Assembly: GCA_947184155.2 (NCBI GenBank) | Contig: CAMXCT020000436.1 | Span: 172,559-236,558 of the forward strand | Origin: Cladocopium goreaui | Lineage: Eukaryota > Sar > Dinophyceae > Suessiales > Symbiodiniaceae | Length of the DNA stretch: 64,000 bases | Direction: 5' to 3' | Notes under the pieces: model-generated | What the model saw: only the letters and a program-made list of their open reading frames with translations | The model's database searches: none | What the model was told of the DNA's origin: nothing | Position numbers and translations under genes: made by a program | Part shown: positions 53,481-64,000 of the stretch, in pieces | Layout of the letters: each line of letters starts with the position of its first letter | How positions within the stretch are numbered: position 1 is the stretch's first letter

Positions 53481-54617
53481 TTCCAAGGGGGATATTTGAA
53501 GGTATCTGAAGATATGTTACGGCCAAATTATTGCTTATGTTCGGACACGTTATCAGACTCGAAGCAGCACTTTTATAAACAACATAGGTGTTTGTGACGT
53601 TCCCTATTCTATGAAATGGACCTGCTATGAAGTGGTCCCACTGAAATTCACATTGGGTTTATGTTATGTTCCATTTCATACAAATCTTTTCGGAGTTGGT
53701 CAATATTCTGGTACCCGAAAACTGCCCGCACGCCACCCTTTCGCGAACCGTTCGCGCCCCAGCAGAATCGGGACAAGGAATTCTGATCATGTTTTCGTGC
53801 GCATATGTGTTTATACATAGTGGTATGCAGACCTCGTTGAATTTTAAGGTTTCTCCATCCCACTTTATTACTTGTATATTATGGTACCCATATTCCAGAC
53901 CACATAAAATATGATAAAGAAACATTTATAGTATGGGTTTAATCATTTCATCCGGACATGGGTTCTTCCCTTCCATATAGAGCTTCAATCAAGGGGGATC
54001 GATAAACAGCTATTGACAAGTCAACTGCAATGACACCGCCTAAAGTGAGTCTTTGGCATCCGCACCCCTGGGTCCATGTATATATATATATAAATAGATA
54101 TATATATATATATCCATAGATAGATATAGATAGATATAGAAAGACATATCTTTGTATAGATCTGTCTCGAAGAGATATATATATGTGTGTGTGTGCGTGT
54201 GTATCTAAATCTCTCGAAAAATGTCTCTATATATCTACATATGCTGATCGCCATGCAGCCATGGAGCGTCCAATAAATGTGGACCCTGATGTATCTCCGG
54301 AATGAAAACAATGCTGCTTAACCCAGGCACGCGTACTGCAGGTACTGCTGATGAGAAAGCTTGTGCCCACTCCACAGCGCATCCAGCCATCTGCCCTGCA
54401 CTGTGTAGTCCTTGAACGCCTCGTAGGAGCTGGTGGCAACGAAATGGGTTCCTACCTGCACAGATCGCCCGGGTGAATTCCACCCAGCACTCAAGGCATG
54501 TCAGCCGAGGAAATGATCTGGTGGTGGGTCCAGACAATTAGATTAGATGTGATGCTGGCGACGAAACAATCTACATATGCCGCTTGCTGTCAATTCCTGT
54601 CTCTGCAAACGGCCATT

Positions 54618-55350
54618 TATCGCGAAGCAAAAAGTTTCTTTCGCGCATCCTTCGCGAACTGCATGTGTATCTTTCGCGCAACCCATGTTGAGCAATAACT
54701 CCGCTTATGAAGATTCAATCGGCACAGGCCAAATCACACCAAATTAGCACGGAAAAGTGCTTCATAGCCTTGCAAACATTGTGCTAGCATCACGGAATCC
54801 CCTTCGCGAACAGGTTCTTGCTGCTGAGGAACTTTTTTAGCAAGGCTTACTGGGCCACGCCCTTCAAAATGCCCTTTAACTTTACCTAGTCTTTTGCAGC
54901 ACTTGCGTGCAACTGTCGTGCAAAGACTTGTCTCCGCAGACCACAGCCAGGAGCACGGGGGGGCGGCAAAGGAAAAGCAAACACCAGGTGCCTTGGTGTT
55001 TGGCTCTTGCAAAGTGTCCCTGTTCGAAGCTTGGCTGCTGCATTTCGCGGTTGTTTCTTGAGACTTCAGAAAGCAACGTTAGGCAGGACCAGCGGCAGGT
55101 GCAAGGATGTGCTTGGCCACCATGGTATTTGGCTCTGGCGAAGCGTGACCTTCGGAAGCTGGCTGCTACCTATGAAGGGAAAAGCCAATGTGCGGTCCCA
55201 GTCTCCTGCCGGACCCCCGACAGCAGGGAGGCGGTGGTAGCCCTTAACAAGCGGTACTGTAGACAATGAGGATGATGCATTCTAGCCACCGTTCGCGACA
55301 CTTTCGCGAAGCAAACAGTTTCTGTTTCGCAAACAAACTTTCGCGCGGGG
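54618..55350. promoter_or_regulatory. TTCGCGAA-like palindrome cluster (unit 3)
   Basis: Counterpart of 46,026-46,760; the TCGCG motifs are conserved. Confidence 0.35.
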
Positions 55351-57402
55351 TCCCAGCACAAATGAACTGTGTTTGCAATTGAAACTCGTTATCAGGACCT
55401 TCAGATGGATCACCACATATATATGTTTATATGCAGAGATATATTTCGATATATCGATAGTGATAAATCTTGAATCAATGCGTACAAAGAAGAAGGATTG
55501 CCTATGCAAGACCAACCACGTAGATAGCGGTCCAATGAGTTCAGTTCATCCAAATCAGGCTCGTGGGTGCCCAGACCAAGGTGGCCTACAAAATGTTTGA
55601 CTGCAAACACGATCTGCTGCAAAGCTGCCAGGTCTACTGATGATCAACTAGAAGCTACGTCATGCTGCTGCCACACGATCGGATTAGTGACAAAGGTGGC
55701 CTACATGAACTGCAACTTTCAACATGAGATAGAATGTCGTTACAAGGTAACCCAACGGAGATGCACCTTTGCAGCCCAAACGTAAAAATGTCCTTGGTCT
55801 GCCGCATCTCGCCAGCGTGCGCCCCGTGCCCGACATGGGGAAAGATTGGGCTGAATGCCCTTGAAACGGAGCGCCGTGCATGATTGCCAGTCGACGGGGC
55901 GGGCGAATTCCAGGAAGCAATGAATATGTAGACGGCCAGCATCCTCCGAACGCAAACTTGATTCCATCGTGGCACTCCATTTGCCGACCCACTCACACGT
56001 TGCAAGCCAAGTAAGGAACTCATCGAAATCCGCCAGCTGCAGCTGCAAGGAATTGTAGGTTACCAACACTGCTCGTGCTCGAAGACGAAAAGGGCGGGCA
56101 TCACCTGTGAAAAATGTGCAACAATGAAGTGGCTGCGACTAGGACTCATGACTATACCCCTTCTAGTTCAGTCTCTCCCATCTGCATGCAAGGCTGAGGC
56201 TTGCCTACTGTCACGGATGCATGTCATGTCCATCCACTGCTCTAGGTCTCTTACCCTCCGGAAAGCACCGTCCCGGATGCAGGGACAGAATGGCAACTAC
56301 TTGCGGTCTGACCTGGTCCTGGGGCTGCTGCCATATCCACATCCTCTTGGGTCGATGCTGCTGCACCAGCTTCGTCTGCTGCTGCAACGCCCTGCAAAGC
56401 TGATTAGAAACAGTGTGAACCAGAAGGCCGTGCAAACCCAGCGAATGGTAGCACCAACCAGGACGGCTGAGCAAGTCGCAGCAGGGTGAGAAATGTGAAA
56501 AGTGACCCGAACAACGGGTCGCAGTCTTTAGCACCCGACAAACAGGTGAGGCACCTCATAGAGGTCAATGATGTCTCGCAGCTTCTGAGTGTCACTCGGA
56601 GACAAGGTGCAGTTCTCCAGGCGCTGTCGTTGCGCTGCAAAGTCGGCGCGAGACAATTCACCCCGAAATTTCGGCACCTCGAGCTGGTTGGCTTGCAGCA
56701 GTTCCCGCAACGACCCGCACGCAGCACGCTTCCGTGTCGTGGAGGATCTCATGGCTCGGCCCAAGTGCAATGCGGAAACATCCTGTCTGCATGGCATGTC
56801 TTGGGTGCAAGGCTCCAATGCGATGTGCTACGTCAGTTGCTTGCGACACCCCGCTTTGCTGTCAGGTGGCCCATTTCCTTTGGAGAGGGCTTGACACTAG
56901 AAACAGCAAGGAACTCACCACCACGTCCTTAAAGCAGAATGCAGGTCACAGGCTTGAGCATGAAAAAAGCACATGGAGCAGATAGTCTGCTAGCTGGACG
57001 TGCATATGGCCCACAGGTCTGGAAAAAGCGTGTCGACCGTTGACACCCAGGAATGCTGCTGATGATTTCCGCTAGAGAAATGTGACTGGTAGAGGCACGT
57101 GTCTGAGTAGCAATATCTACAGAGACGGTCTGCCCCAGAAACAAAACCGCTCACGGCCCATGTTTTCACCCGACGTGACTGCAGTTCTCTCCGGCTGCCG
57201 CTTCGCACACGTGCGATCCACAGAAGCCATGCTGCGACAGCACTGCAAAAAAAAGGAATGGAAGCTGGAAGAAGGGGTGGAAAAGAGGTAGATGTGATGT
57301 GGGAACATGGCCGCTGCAAATGATGGAATGGGAAGGATGTGCATGGGGGTAATGTCTTAAAGCTGCTGTTGCTGCTGCGCGCGACAGTACGCAATTACTA
57401 TA

Positions 57403-57532
57403 GGCGGGACCGCAGCGGGACCGCGGCGGGACCGCAAAATGTGGGAATTCCCACGATTCCAGGTTGCAGGCGGGACCGGTCCCGCCGTCGGCGGGACCAC
57501 TTTACCTGTGAATTTATAGGAGCGGGACCGCA
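57403..57532. promoter_or_regulatory. GCGGGACCGC iteron-like cluster (unit 3)
   Basis: Identical to the unit 2 cluster, including the inverted GGTCCCGCC and the 41-bp duplication that follows. Confidence 0.35.
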
Positions 57533-58577
57533 TACCCCGTTTGGGAATTATAATAATATACCAGGGGGGGTCAGGTGATGTTTTGGAGGTGGGGTGTGGG
57601 AAGATTCTTGGGGAGGTGATGTTTTGGAGGTGGGGTGTGGGAAGATTCTTGGGGAGATATCTTGTCTATCTAGCGTTGTATCCCTGGATGTCTTCTAAAT
57701 GGGGTCTCTGGACCGCGCATGTCTTCCAAGCGCTTTGTCTTCGACATGGCGCTTGCAAGTCTGCGGTTTCCAGCTTTCACTCCTGCCGCGCTATGCCTTT
57801 GGCATTGGGATTTTCAGCCTTGACATGGTCTCATTCCAAGCGCTCTATGTCTTGACCATGGCGCTTGCAAGTCTGCGGTTGCCAGCTTTCCCTCCTAGTG
57901 TCCATGCCTTTGGCATGGTGCTTTCGAACCTTCACATGGCCGCTCTCAATCCAAGCGCTCTATGTCTTTGGCATGGCGCTTTCCACATAGTGCACGGCTT
58001 GACTCTACTCATGCGGGCTTGCCATTGGATGCATGCGACGTGCCAGCAGCCACGTCAAATCACTCACATCCAGCTTTCCTGCTTGTCGTAGAAGACGTCT
58101 TCGTTTCCTTTCCTGCAGGCTATGGAGTACATGTCTTTCAACATGGGTTCAGCGTTCACAGGTCCCACCTGCACTCACGAAAAGACACCGTATCCATGCA
58201 TTTACATGCACTCTCCTGGTTCTGTAGTTCTTTGGTGGCTGCTGCTAACTGGCGTTTCAAATTTTTGCGCTCTTCCTTCAGCACAGCAACCCTATCAGCC
58301 GCGGCCGGGGGGCTGCAGCTGCCGCGGCGTTTGCATCAGCAGCGGACATGCACTCAAGGCGGGCGAACAACAGGCTTGCTCCACTCAAACTGCATGCAGT
58401 CCTCAAGATGATCCTGTGTTCTCTTTGTGCTTGCCTGGTACCTCCTTTTCACCCTGTTCACGACCCCAGAAACATGGCTACGAGAATGTGACAAAATGGT
58501 CATGCACCGATGTACCCTGATAGTATGTCTGCCAATGTGTGCTCTGCCGCGCAATTTTTCTCCCGGCTCGCACCTCG

Positions 58578-60475
58578 TCACAACAGAGCCGTGTACGCGT
58601 ACGCCATACGGCGTCGCTCAGGCCAGATGCTTTGCATGGCTTCTTAGAGGGCTTGCTGCCTGGAGGCATATGCAGTGGCATATCCATAAATTTTCGCAAC
58701 TCCGTATGGAGGTGCGCCGTATCGGGCGGCTTCGCCGCACCAACAGATTCAAAAATGCGTTTCCAACTCTTGCCGGCAAAGTAGCTGGGACACTGCATGA
58801 GTTCAAAAAGCCAGGCTAACGGGTCTATCAAACCCTCACAGGAACCTGCCCTCAGTGCCTGGTACTTCCTCTTCAAATGTGTTTTCAATGGGTGGAAACC
58901 TGCTATATCTAACGGTTGGATTTTGTCTGTACATCCGGCTGGTATGTACAGGAGCTGGACGCCATTGCGCCGAGCGCACACCATGGTTTCCTTTGCGAGA
59001 TGTGAGGACGCAACATCCAGCAACAAGATAGGTTGAAATGGATAAGGTTTTAAGACTTGCCTAGATCGCGCACAATCTTGGTGATGTTCTTGCAGGATGT
59101 CCAAGCACTTTTCTGACGTACTATGTGCAGCGCCGTTTGTGGCAAGCGCCGCTGGCACCTCAGCAACTTCTGTGTCAGCTTGGTCTCAGTCCCAAAAAGG
59201 TAGTGCGGCAACTTGCCTTGAATACGCGGCGCATCACAAATGATGCTCACATAGGTCAAAGCCCCTCGCACGTCTTGTTTCCGGACAGGCATGCGAAGAC
59301 TGGCATGTCGTGGCAAAGCAACGCAGCCGGGCAATTGCAGCATGGTGTCGGGAAAGCTAGTTTCGTCTAAATTCAAAAACAGCGGAGTCTTGTCCACAAA
59401 CTTCGTGTTCACGTAGTAGGAGAGTAACTGCCAAAAGGTTCTCACCTGACAGGGCGAAGCCGAGCCGGGAGGCTAGGAAAACATGACCACATGTGGGAGG
59501 AGGTCCGAATTGCAATGAGCTTGCCCGGCCCCATTTTTGGAGCCGGAAAACGGTCGCAAAAACACGACCTTGCTTGGCGCCTTAGCCTGCACCGTGACTG
59601 GGTCCCTGTGCACTTGTGGACGTAGGACTCGGCGCCGCAGGTTCCACTTGGCTCGGAAGCGCTGCACCCATTGATTCACATGCCGGCGAGGCGGCAAACC
59701 CTCCAGGAGGCTGCCGAACCGCGCTTTCCTTTTCGTTGGGGCAGCCCCCAGCGGGGAGGGCGGCCCGTTGGCGTGAGTGGGCGGGCGTTCGCGGTGCGCT
59801 CGCTCGGGGCGTGGGGGTGGGGGCACTGGGGGGGGTTGGGGCCCCCCCGCGGTGCCCCCCCCCGGCCGCGCCCCCGGTCCCCTGGGGGTGTGTGGGGTGT
59901 GGCGCGCGGGGCGGGGTCCTGTGGGTTTTTTTGGTTGGGGTATGTTCTGTGTTTTGGTTGTGTTTTTTTTTCTCGGTTGTGTTTTGTTTTTTTTTTCTTT
60001 TTTTTTTTTTTCTCCCACGTGGCATAGACATCCAGCGATAGCGGTGCTACACCGACGTGTTTGCAAGCCAGAACCCAGTTGAAAGTGTTAGCCTCTGCCA
60101 GAAAAGCGGCTGCATGCCGCACTGGCCGTGCCCACGGAGTCGCGGAAGGTGAAAAAATGTGCTGCAAGTCTAAGTCTGTGGTGCTCAAAACAAATCTTCC
60201 ACCACAACCCGTGTTGTCCCTGAGGTCGGCTTGACTGCTGGCCACAGGGCAGCGAAGCGAAGCGCTAGCTCCATATTGCAGTCCGACAACACATAGACGG
60301 CAACGATCGCTTTGCAAGCAAGAGGGCTAAAACCTCCAGAGGCTGCTTCCTTCTTTGCTCGGGATCTGGCATGCTTGGCTTGCACTCCGGCCGCTCTGTT
60401 TCTGGCAAGGTCTGCTTGCAAAGTTGCAATGGTTTCTGCTAAAGCCACTGGAGTCGCCGCAGGTGCGTGAGCCAT
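58578..60475 (-). pseudogene. DDE_1-type transposase, copy 4, broken
   Basis: Homologous to copies 1-3. One-base deletions near 58,643 and 59,057 split the catalytic exon, another near 60,189 breaks the 5' exon, and the 59,729-60,010 insertion interrupts the HTH region. The catalytic motifs remain recognisable in different frames. Confidence 0.8.
59729..60010. other. Low-complexity insertion in DDE copy 4
   Basis: A G/C-rich then T-rich stretch ending in long T runs, inserted between GCGCTTTC and TCTCCCACG, which are contiguous in copies 1-3. It has no terminal repeats or duplication and resembles a mis-assembled read segment. Confidence 0.7.
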
Positions 60476-61323
60476 GGGGCAAGGCTGCGGCCACCTGGGT
60501 GCTGTCTTGGATGTCTTTGCATGGAAGCCTATACCCTTCTGTTGTTGGGCTGTGACTCTGTGGCATATGAATGCGAAAAATTGGTGCTGTTACAGCCATG
60601 TCCTGTGACTCATGTGGCGCTGGATCCACACCGAAGGCCCGACAGAGCTGCTGCATGCAATCTGTGAGTGATGGCTGAGCGGCGGATGCAACAGATTCTC
60701 CATGCTGACCTAAACACAACCTCCTGGACTGCAACTCCTAGAAGGAACCCTTGCAACTCTGAGAAACAATGCACGTGCAGCATGCACCCACAGGGCAGAA
60801 GCACATTGAGGGTTCAAGCAGCTGTAGACCCAAATCTCCCCCGCAGGCGGTTTCACAAACCTAACCCAAGCCATGCCTTTCTCTACCCCATGCAGGCTGT
60901 TACTCCAAATGATAACACGGGCCGGTAAGCTGCACCAAATGCTGATTCTCGCGAATCCGTGGTTCGTCATCATCCCAGTCAGTTGATTCATCTATGGTGA
61001 TCACAATGGGGCCCCTGAATAAATAAACCTGATATGAGAATATGTTCGTCTGTGACTGGCCTAAGCGATGAAAGTCTGGGTTTGCCTGAAATAAGGCCCG
61101 CTGAGATAGCACAAAGGACATAGAATTGCAATTGTCGAACAGGATAAAGCCGTGAGAATCTCGGTCGTAATGTTGTAACTCAGCGGCCGTGGCACCCTGG
61201 ACAGTTTGAATGAAAGGAGGCTTCTGGATATACGTAGGCAAAACGAAATGGAGGCATTTTGCCAAGGTGCTTTTGCCAGAGCGCGAAGGCGCCCGGAGCA
61301 CAAGAAATTTGTACCGAGAATCT

Positions 61324-61453
61324 CTCCTCCTAAAACTCATACCTACTCCCGCATCTCTACACTCCCCCCTCTAACGACTAACTAACTCCTCTACCCCTAC
61401 CATCCTCGTCCCTAACCTTCTTTACTACTCCCTACTTCTCTACTCCTCTTTAC
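61324..61453. other. G-poor low-complexity insertion in Rep copy 4
   Basis: About 130 nt of CTCCTCTACTAAC-like sequence with almost no G, inserted inside the helicase exon at a point where units 2 and 3 are continuous. No TSD or TIR. Confidence 0.7.
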
Positions 61454-61707
61454 AAATGGAATACTGTTTGGCCCAGTCTTCGACTCGGGCAACCACTTCT
61501 GGCAAAAATGGCTTTTGCAATGGCTGGAGCTGAGCCACCACTTCGGCCTGCTCACGTCGGAGGAGACTTTCGCTCTCCTGCTGCATGACTGCTTCCACAG
61601 CGCGTTTGCGGGTGATATAGCCCAAGCGCACCTGCAACCTGCTGCACACGGTGTTGACACTTTTATAGTGATAATTCTGGAGACATTGGCCCTCTTTCTG
61701 AAAATGC

Positions 61708-62290
61708 ATCTATAGAATCAGAGACCCAAGGTATTTTCAAGTTGACAATCTCTTTAGAATCGCTGCCCCCAAGTCACTCTCGTAGAGCCGTTTTTTGGTT
61801 GGGGGGGGTTAGTTGGCCTTCTATAAAATCAGGCTCCCCAAGTGTCATTCATTGACAGCTGACCTGAATGCTCCAGTTGCTCTTGCCTACCTTACCTTAT
61901 GCATTCCCAATTTTATAGAGCTCAAAGGCTCCACGTGTTCACTGTCAACCTCTTCGATTATATACAAGGATGATCAATGATGATGAACGAATTGTTGTGG
62001 GAAATTTGTTCTGCCAATACTTCTCTATAGAATTGAAGAACATGACATTCACCCAAAGAGAACAGATCCAACTATAGAATCGCAGTGGCTAAGGCTTTCT
62101 GCTGACTAGGACTCAGTGCTGTATTCAACATTGGAAATTCTATATTAGAATCAGAGGCCCCACGGTCCCTCTATACAATTGAAACGCGTTTGACAATGGG
62201 TATGGTACCCCTAAACAAAGCAGGGGGTTTTTTTAAAAGCAACCATTTACAGGGACCCAACGTTTCTTGATTCTGCAGAGGAAATTCCAA
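61708..62290. repeat. Degenerate CTATAGAATC repeat (unit 4), with indel burst
   Basis: Counterpart of 52,918-53,480. From ~62,130 to 62,270 it carries many scattered single-base insertions relative to the other units. Confidence 0.6.
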
Positions 62291-64000
62291 GGGGGATATT
62301 TGAAGGTATCTGAAGATATGTTAAGGCCAAATTATTGCTTATGTTCGGACACTTTATCAGACTCGAAGCAGCACTTTTATAAACAACATAGGTGTTTGTG
62401 ACGTTCCCTATTCTATGAAATGGACCTGCTATGAAGTGGTCCCACTGAAAATCACATTGGGTTTATGTTATGTTCCATTTCATACAAATCTTTTCGGAGT
62501 TGGTCAATATTCTGGTACCCGAAAACTGCCCGCACGCCACCCTTTCGCGAACCGTTCGCGCCCCAGCAGAATCGGGACAAGGAATTATGATCATGTTTTC
62601 GTGCGCATATGTGTTTATAAATAGTGGTATGCAGACCTCGTTGAATTTTAAGGTTTCTCCATCCCACTTTATTACTTGTATATTATGGAACCCATATTCC
62701 AGACCACATAAAATATGATAAAGAAACATTTATAGTATGGGTTTAATCATTTCATCCGGACATGGGTTCTTCCCTTGTCATATATGAGCTTCAATCAAGC
62801 GGGGCATCGATAAACAGCTATTGACCCCACAACAGTCATACGCAATGACCACCGTCCTTCTAAAGGGCGGCTTTGGACTTATCCCGCACCCCTGGTCCAT
62901 GTATATAGTATATTATATCATAAATAGATATATATTTATCATACGAAGATATAGATAATATAGAAAGACATATCTTTGTATAGATCTGTCTTCGAGAGAT
63001 ATATATATATATGTGGCATGTGTGTGTGCGTTGTGATCCAAATCTCTCGAAAAATGTCATCTACTATTATCTACACATTGCTGATCGCCATGCTAGCCAT
63101 GGAGCGTCAATAAATCGTGGACCCTGATGTATGTCCGGAATGAAAAACCAATGCTGGCCTTAACCCAGGAACGCGTAATGAAGGCTTAGGTAATGCTGTA
63201 TGAGAAAGCTTGTGCCCCACTTCCACAGCGCTACCTCCAGCCATCTGCCCTGCACTGTGTAGTCCTTGAACGCCTCGTAGGAGCTGGTGGCAACGAAATG
63301 GTTTCCTACCTGCACAGATCGCCCGGGTGAATTCCACCCAGCACTCAAGGCATGTCAGCCGAGGAAATGATCTGGTGGTGGGTCCAGACAATTAGATTAG
63401 ATGTGATGCTGTCGACGAAACAATCTACATATGCCGCTTGCTGTCAATTCCTGTCTCTGCAAACGGCCATTTATCGCGAAGCAAAAAGTTTCTTTCGCGC
63501 ATCCTTCGCGAACTGCATGTGTATCTTTCGCGCAACCCATGTTGAGCAATAACTCCGCTATGAAGATTCAATCGGCACAGGCCAAATCACACCAAATTAG
63601 CACGGAAAAGTGCTTCATAGCCTTGCAAACATTGTGCTAGCATCACGGAATCCCCTGCGCGAACAGGTTCTTGCTGCTGAGGAACTTTTTTAGCAAGGCT
63701 TACTGGGCCACGCCCTTCAAAATGCCCTTTAACTTACCTAGTCTTTTGCAGCACTTGCGTGCAACTGTCGTGCAAAGACTTGTCTCCGCAGACCACAGCC
63801 AGGAGCACGGGGGGGCGGCAAAGGAAAAGCACACACCAGGTGCCTTGGTGTTTGGCTCTTGCAAAGTGTCCCTGTTCGAAGCTTGGCTGCTGCATTTCGC
63901 GGTTGTTTCTTGAGACTTCAGAAAGCAACGTTAGGCAGGACCAGCGGCAGGTGCAATGATGTGCTTGGCCACCATGGTATTTGGCTCTGGCGAAGCGTGA

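Larger units (their letters stand above)
52239..58349 (-). pseudogene. CRESS-like Rep (HUH + SF3), multi-exon, copy 3
   Basis: The same gene as copy 2: E1 from ATG 58,349; E2 58,168-58,068; E3 in 57,242-57,047; E4 56,782-56,540; E5 56,391-56,313; E6 56,104-55,767; E7 54,455-54,331; E8 52,848-52,239. Here E6 is in frame to its end. It shows motif I VLVTYNS, motif II GRLHIHCFLEF and a motif III-like GHFYVWAAK that meets the E7 start to give K-V-G across the splice. The Tyr-to-Lys spacing (Y-x4-K) differs from the canonical YxxK. E8 is identical to copy 2. A single base is missing in the Ala/Pro stretch of E1 near 58,308, so the N-terminus is frameshifted unless translation starts later. Differences from copy 2 in E4-E6 are mostly non-synonymous, hinting at relaxed constraint or base errors. 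Confidence 0.75.
58523..60804 (-). mobile_element. DDE transposon, copy 4 (disrupted)
   Basis: The same ends as the other copies but ~280 bp longer because of an insertion at 59,729-60,010. Several 1-nt deletions are present. Confidence 0.8.
60900..64000 (-). pseudogene. CRESS-like Rep, copy 4, partial and disrupted
   Basis: E8 spans 60,900-61,637 but is interrupted just upstream of Walker A by a ~130-nt insertion (61,324-61,453). Walker A here reads APSRSGKST. E7 (~63,185-63,309) contains several indels. Exons upstream of E7 lie beyond the window. Confidence 0.7.

Overview
This window is almost certainly nuclear DNA of a dinoflagellate (or a close alveolate relative). The evidence is an endonuclease-type retrotransposon of a dinoflagellate-like build carrying a C5-methyltransferase-like tail, very dense micro- and minisatellites, many ~100-bp inverted-repeat elements, isolated short exons separated by kilobases, and tandem unidirectional gene units with small introns. 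I found no rRNA, tRNA, bacterial operon or CRISPR array.

Layout. 1-2.9 kb: direct and low-complexity repeats, no convincing gene. 2.9-6.26 kb: AT-rich intergenic DNA with two inverted-repeat elements. 6,286-16,483 (minus strand): a near full-length LINE of 10.2 kb, bounded by a 21-bp direct repeat. It has ORF1 (RanBP2-type zinc finger plus coiled coil) and a very large ORF2 ordered RNase H, APE-type endonuclease, reverse transcriptase, C2H2 fingers, methyltransferase-like domain. A possible -1 frameshift signal joins ORF1 to ORF2, and one 1-nt lesion splits ORF2 inside the endonuclease. 16.5-39.5 kb: a repeat-rich region with satellites of 12, 15, 19, 94 and ~170 bp, microsatellites and TIR elements. 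It carries a few isolated candidate exons (16.6, 17.3, 25.0, 29.6, 30.9-31.2, 33.6 and 38.3 kb) and one 379-codon zinc-rich ORF (31.6-32.8 kb).

39,550-64,000: a head-to-tail array. Each complete unit (8,591 and 8,380 bp) holds two minus-strand modules. The first is a 2,001-bp DDE transposon with imperfect terminal inverted repeats and a pogo/CENP-B-like transposase. The second is a ~6.4-kb module with a multi-exon gene for a CRESS-virus-like Rep protein: an HUH endonuclease exon, a linker exon and an SF3 helicase exon with compatible intron phases. A solitary DDE transposon heads the array one base before the first full unit, and the fourth unit is cut by the window end.

The Rep gene and the transposon are nearly identical between units, so amplification was recent. 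Neither full Rep copy is intact as written: copy 2 is frameshifted between HUH motifs II and III, and copy 3 in its first exon. Copy 4 carries low-complexity insertions and bursts of indels that look like assembly error. The strongest candidate for an undescribed system is this intron-containing HUH-SF3 Rep gene in a tandem array with a nested DDE transposon and iteron-like repeats.
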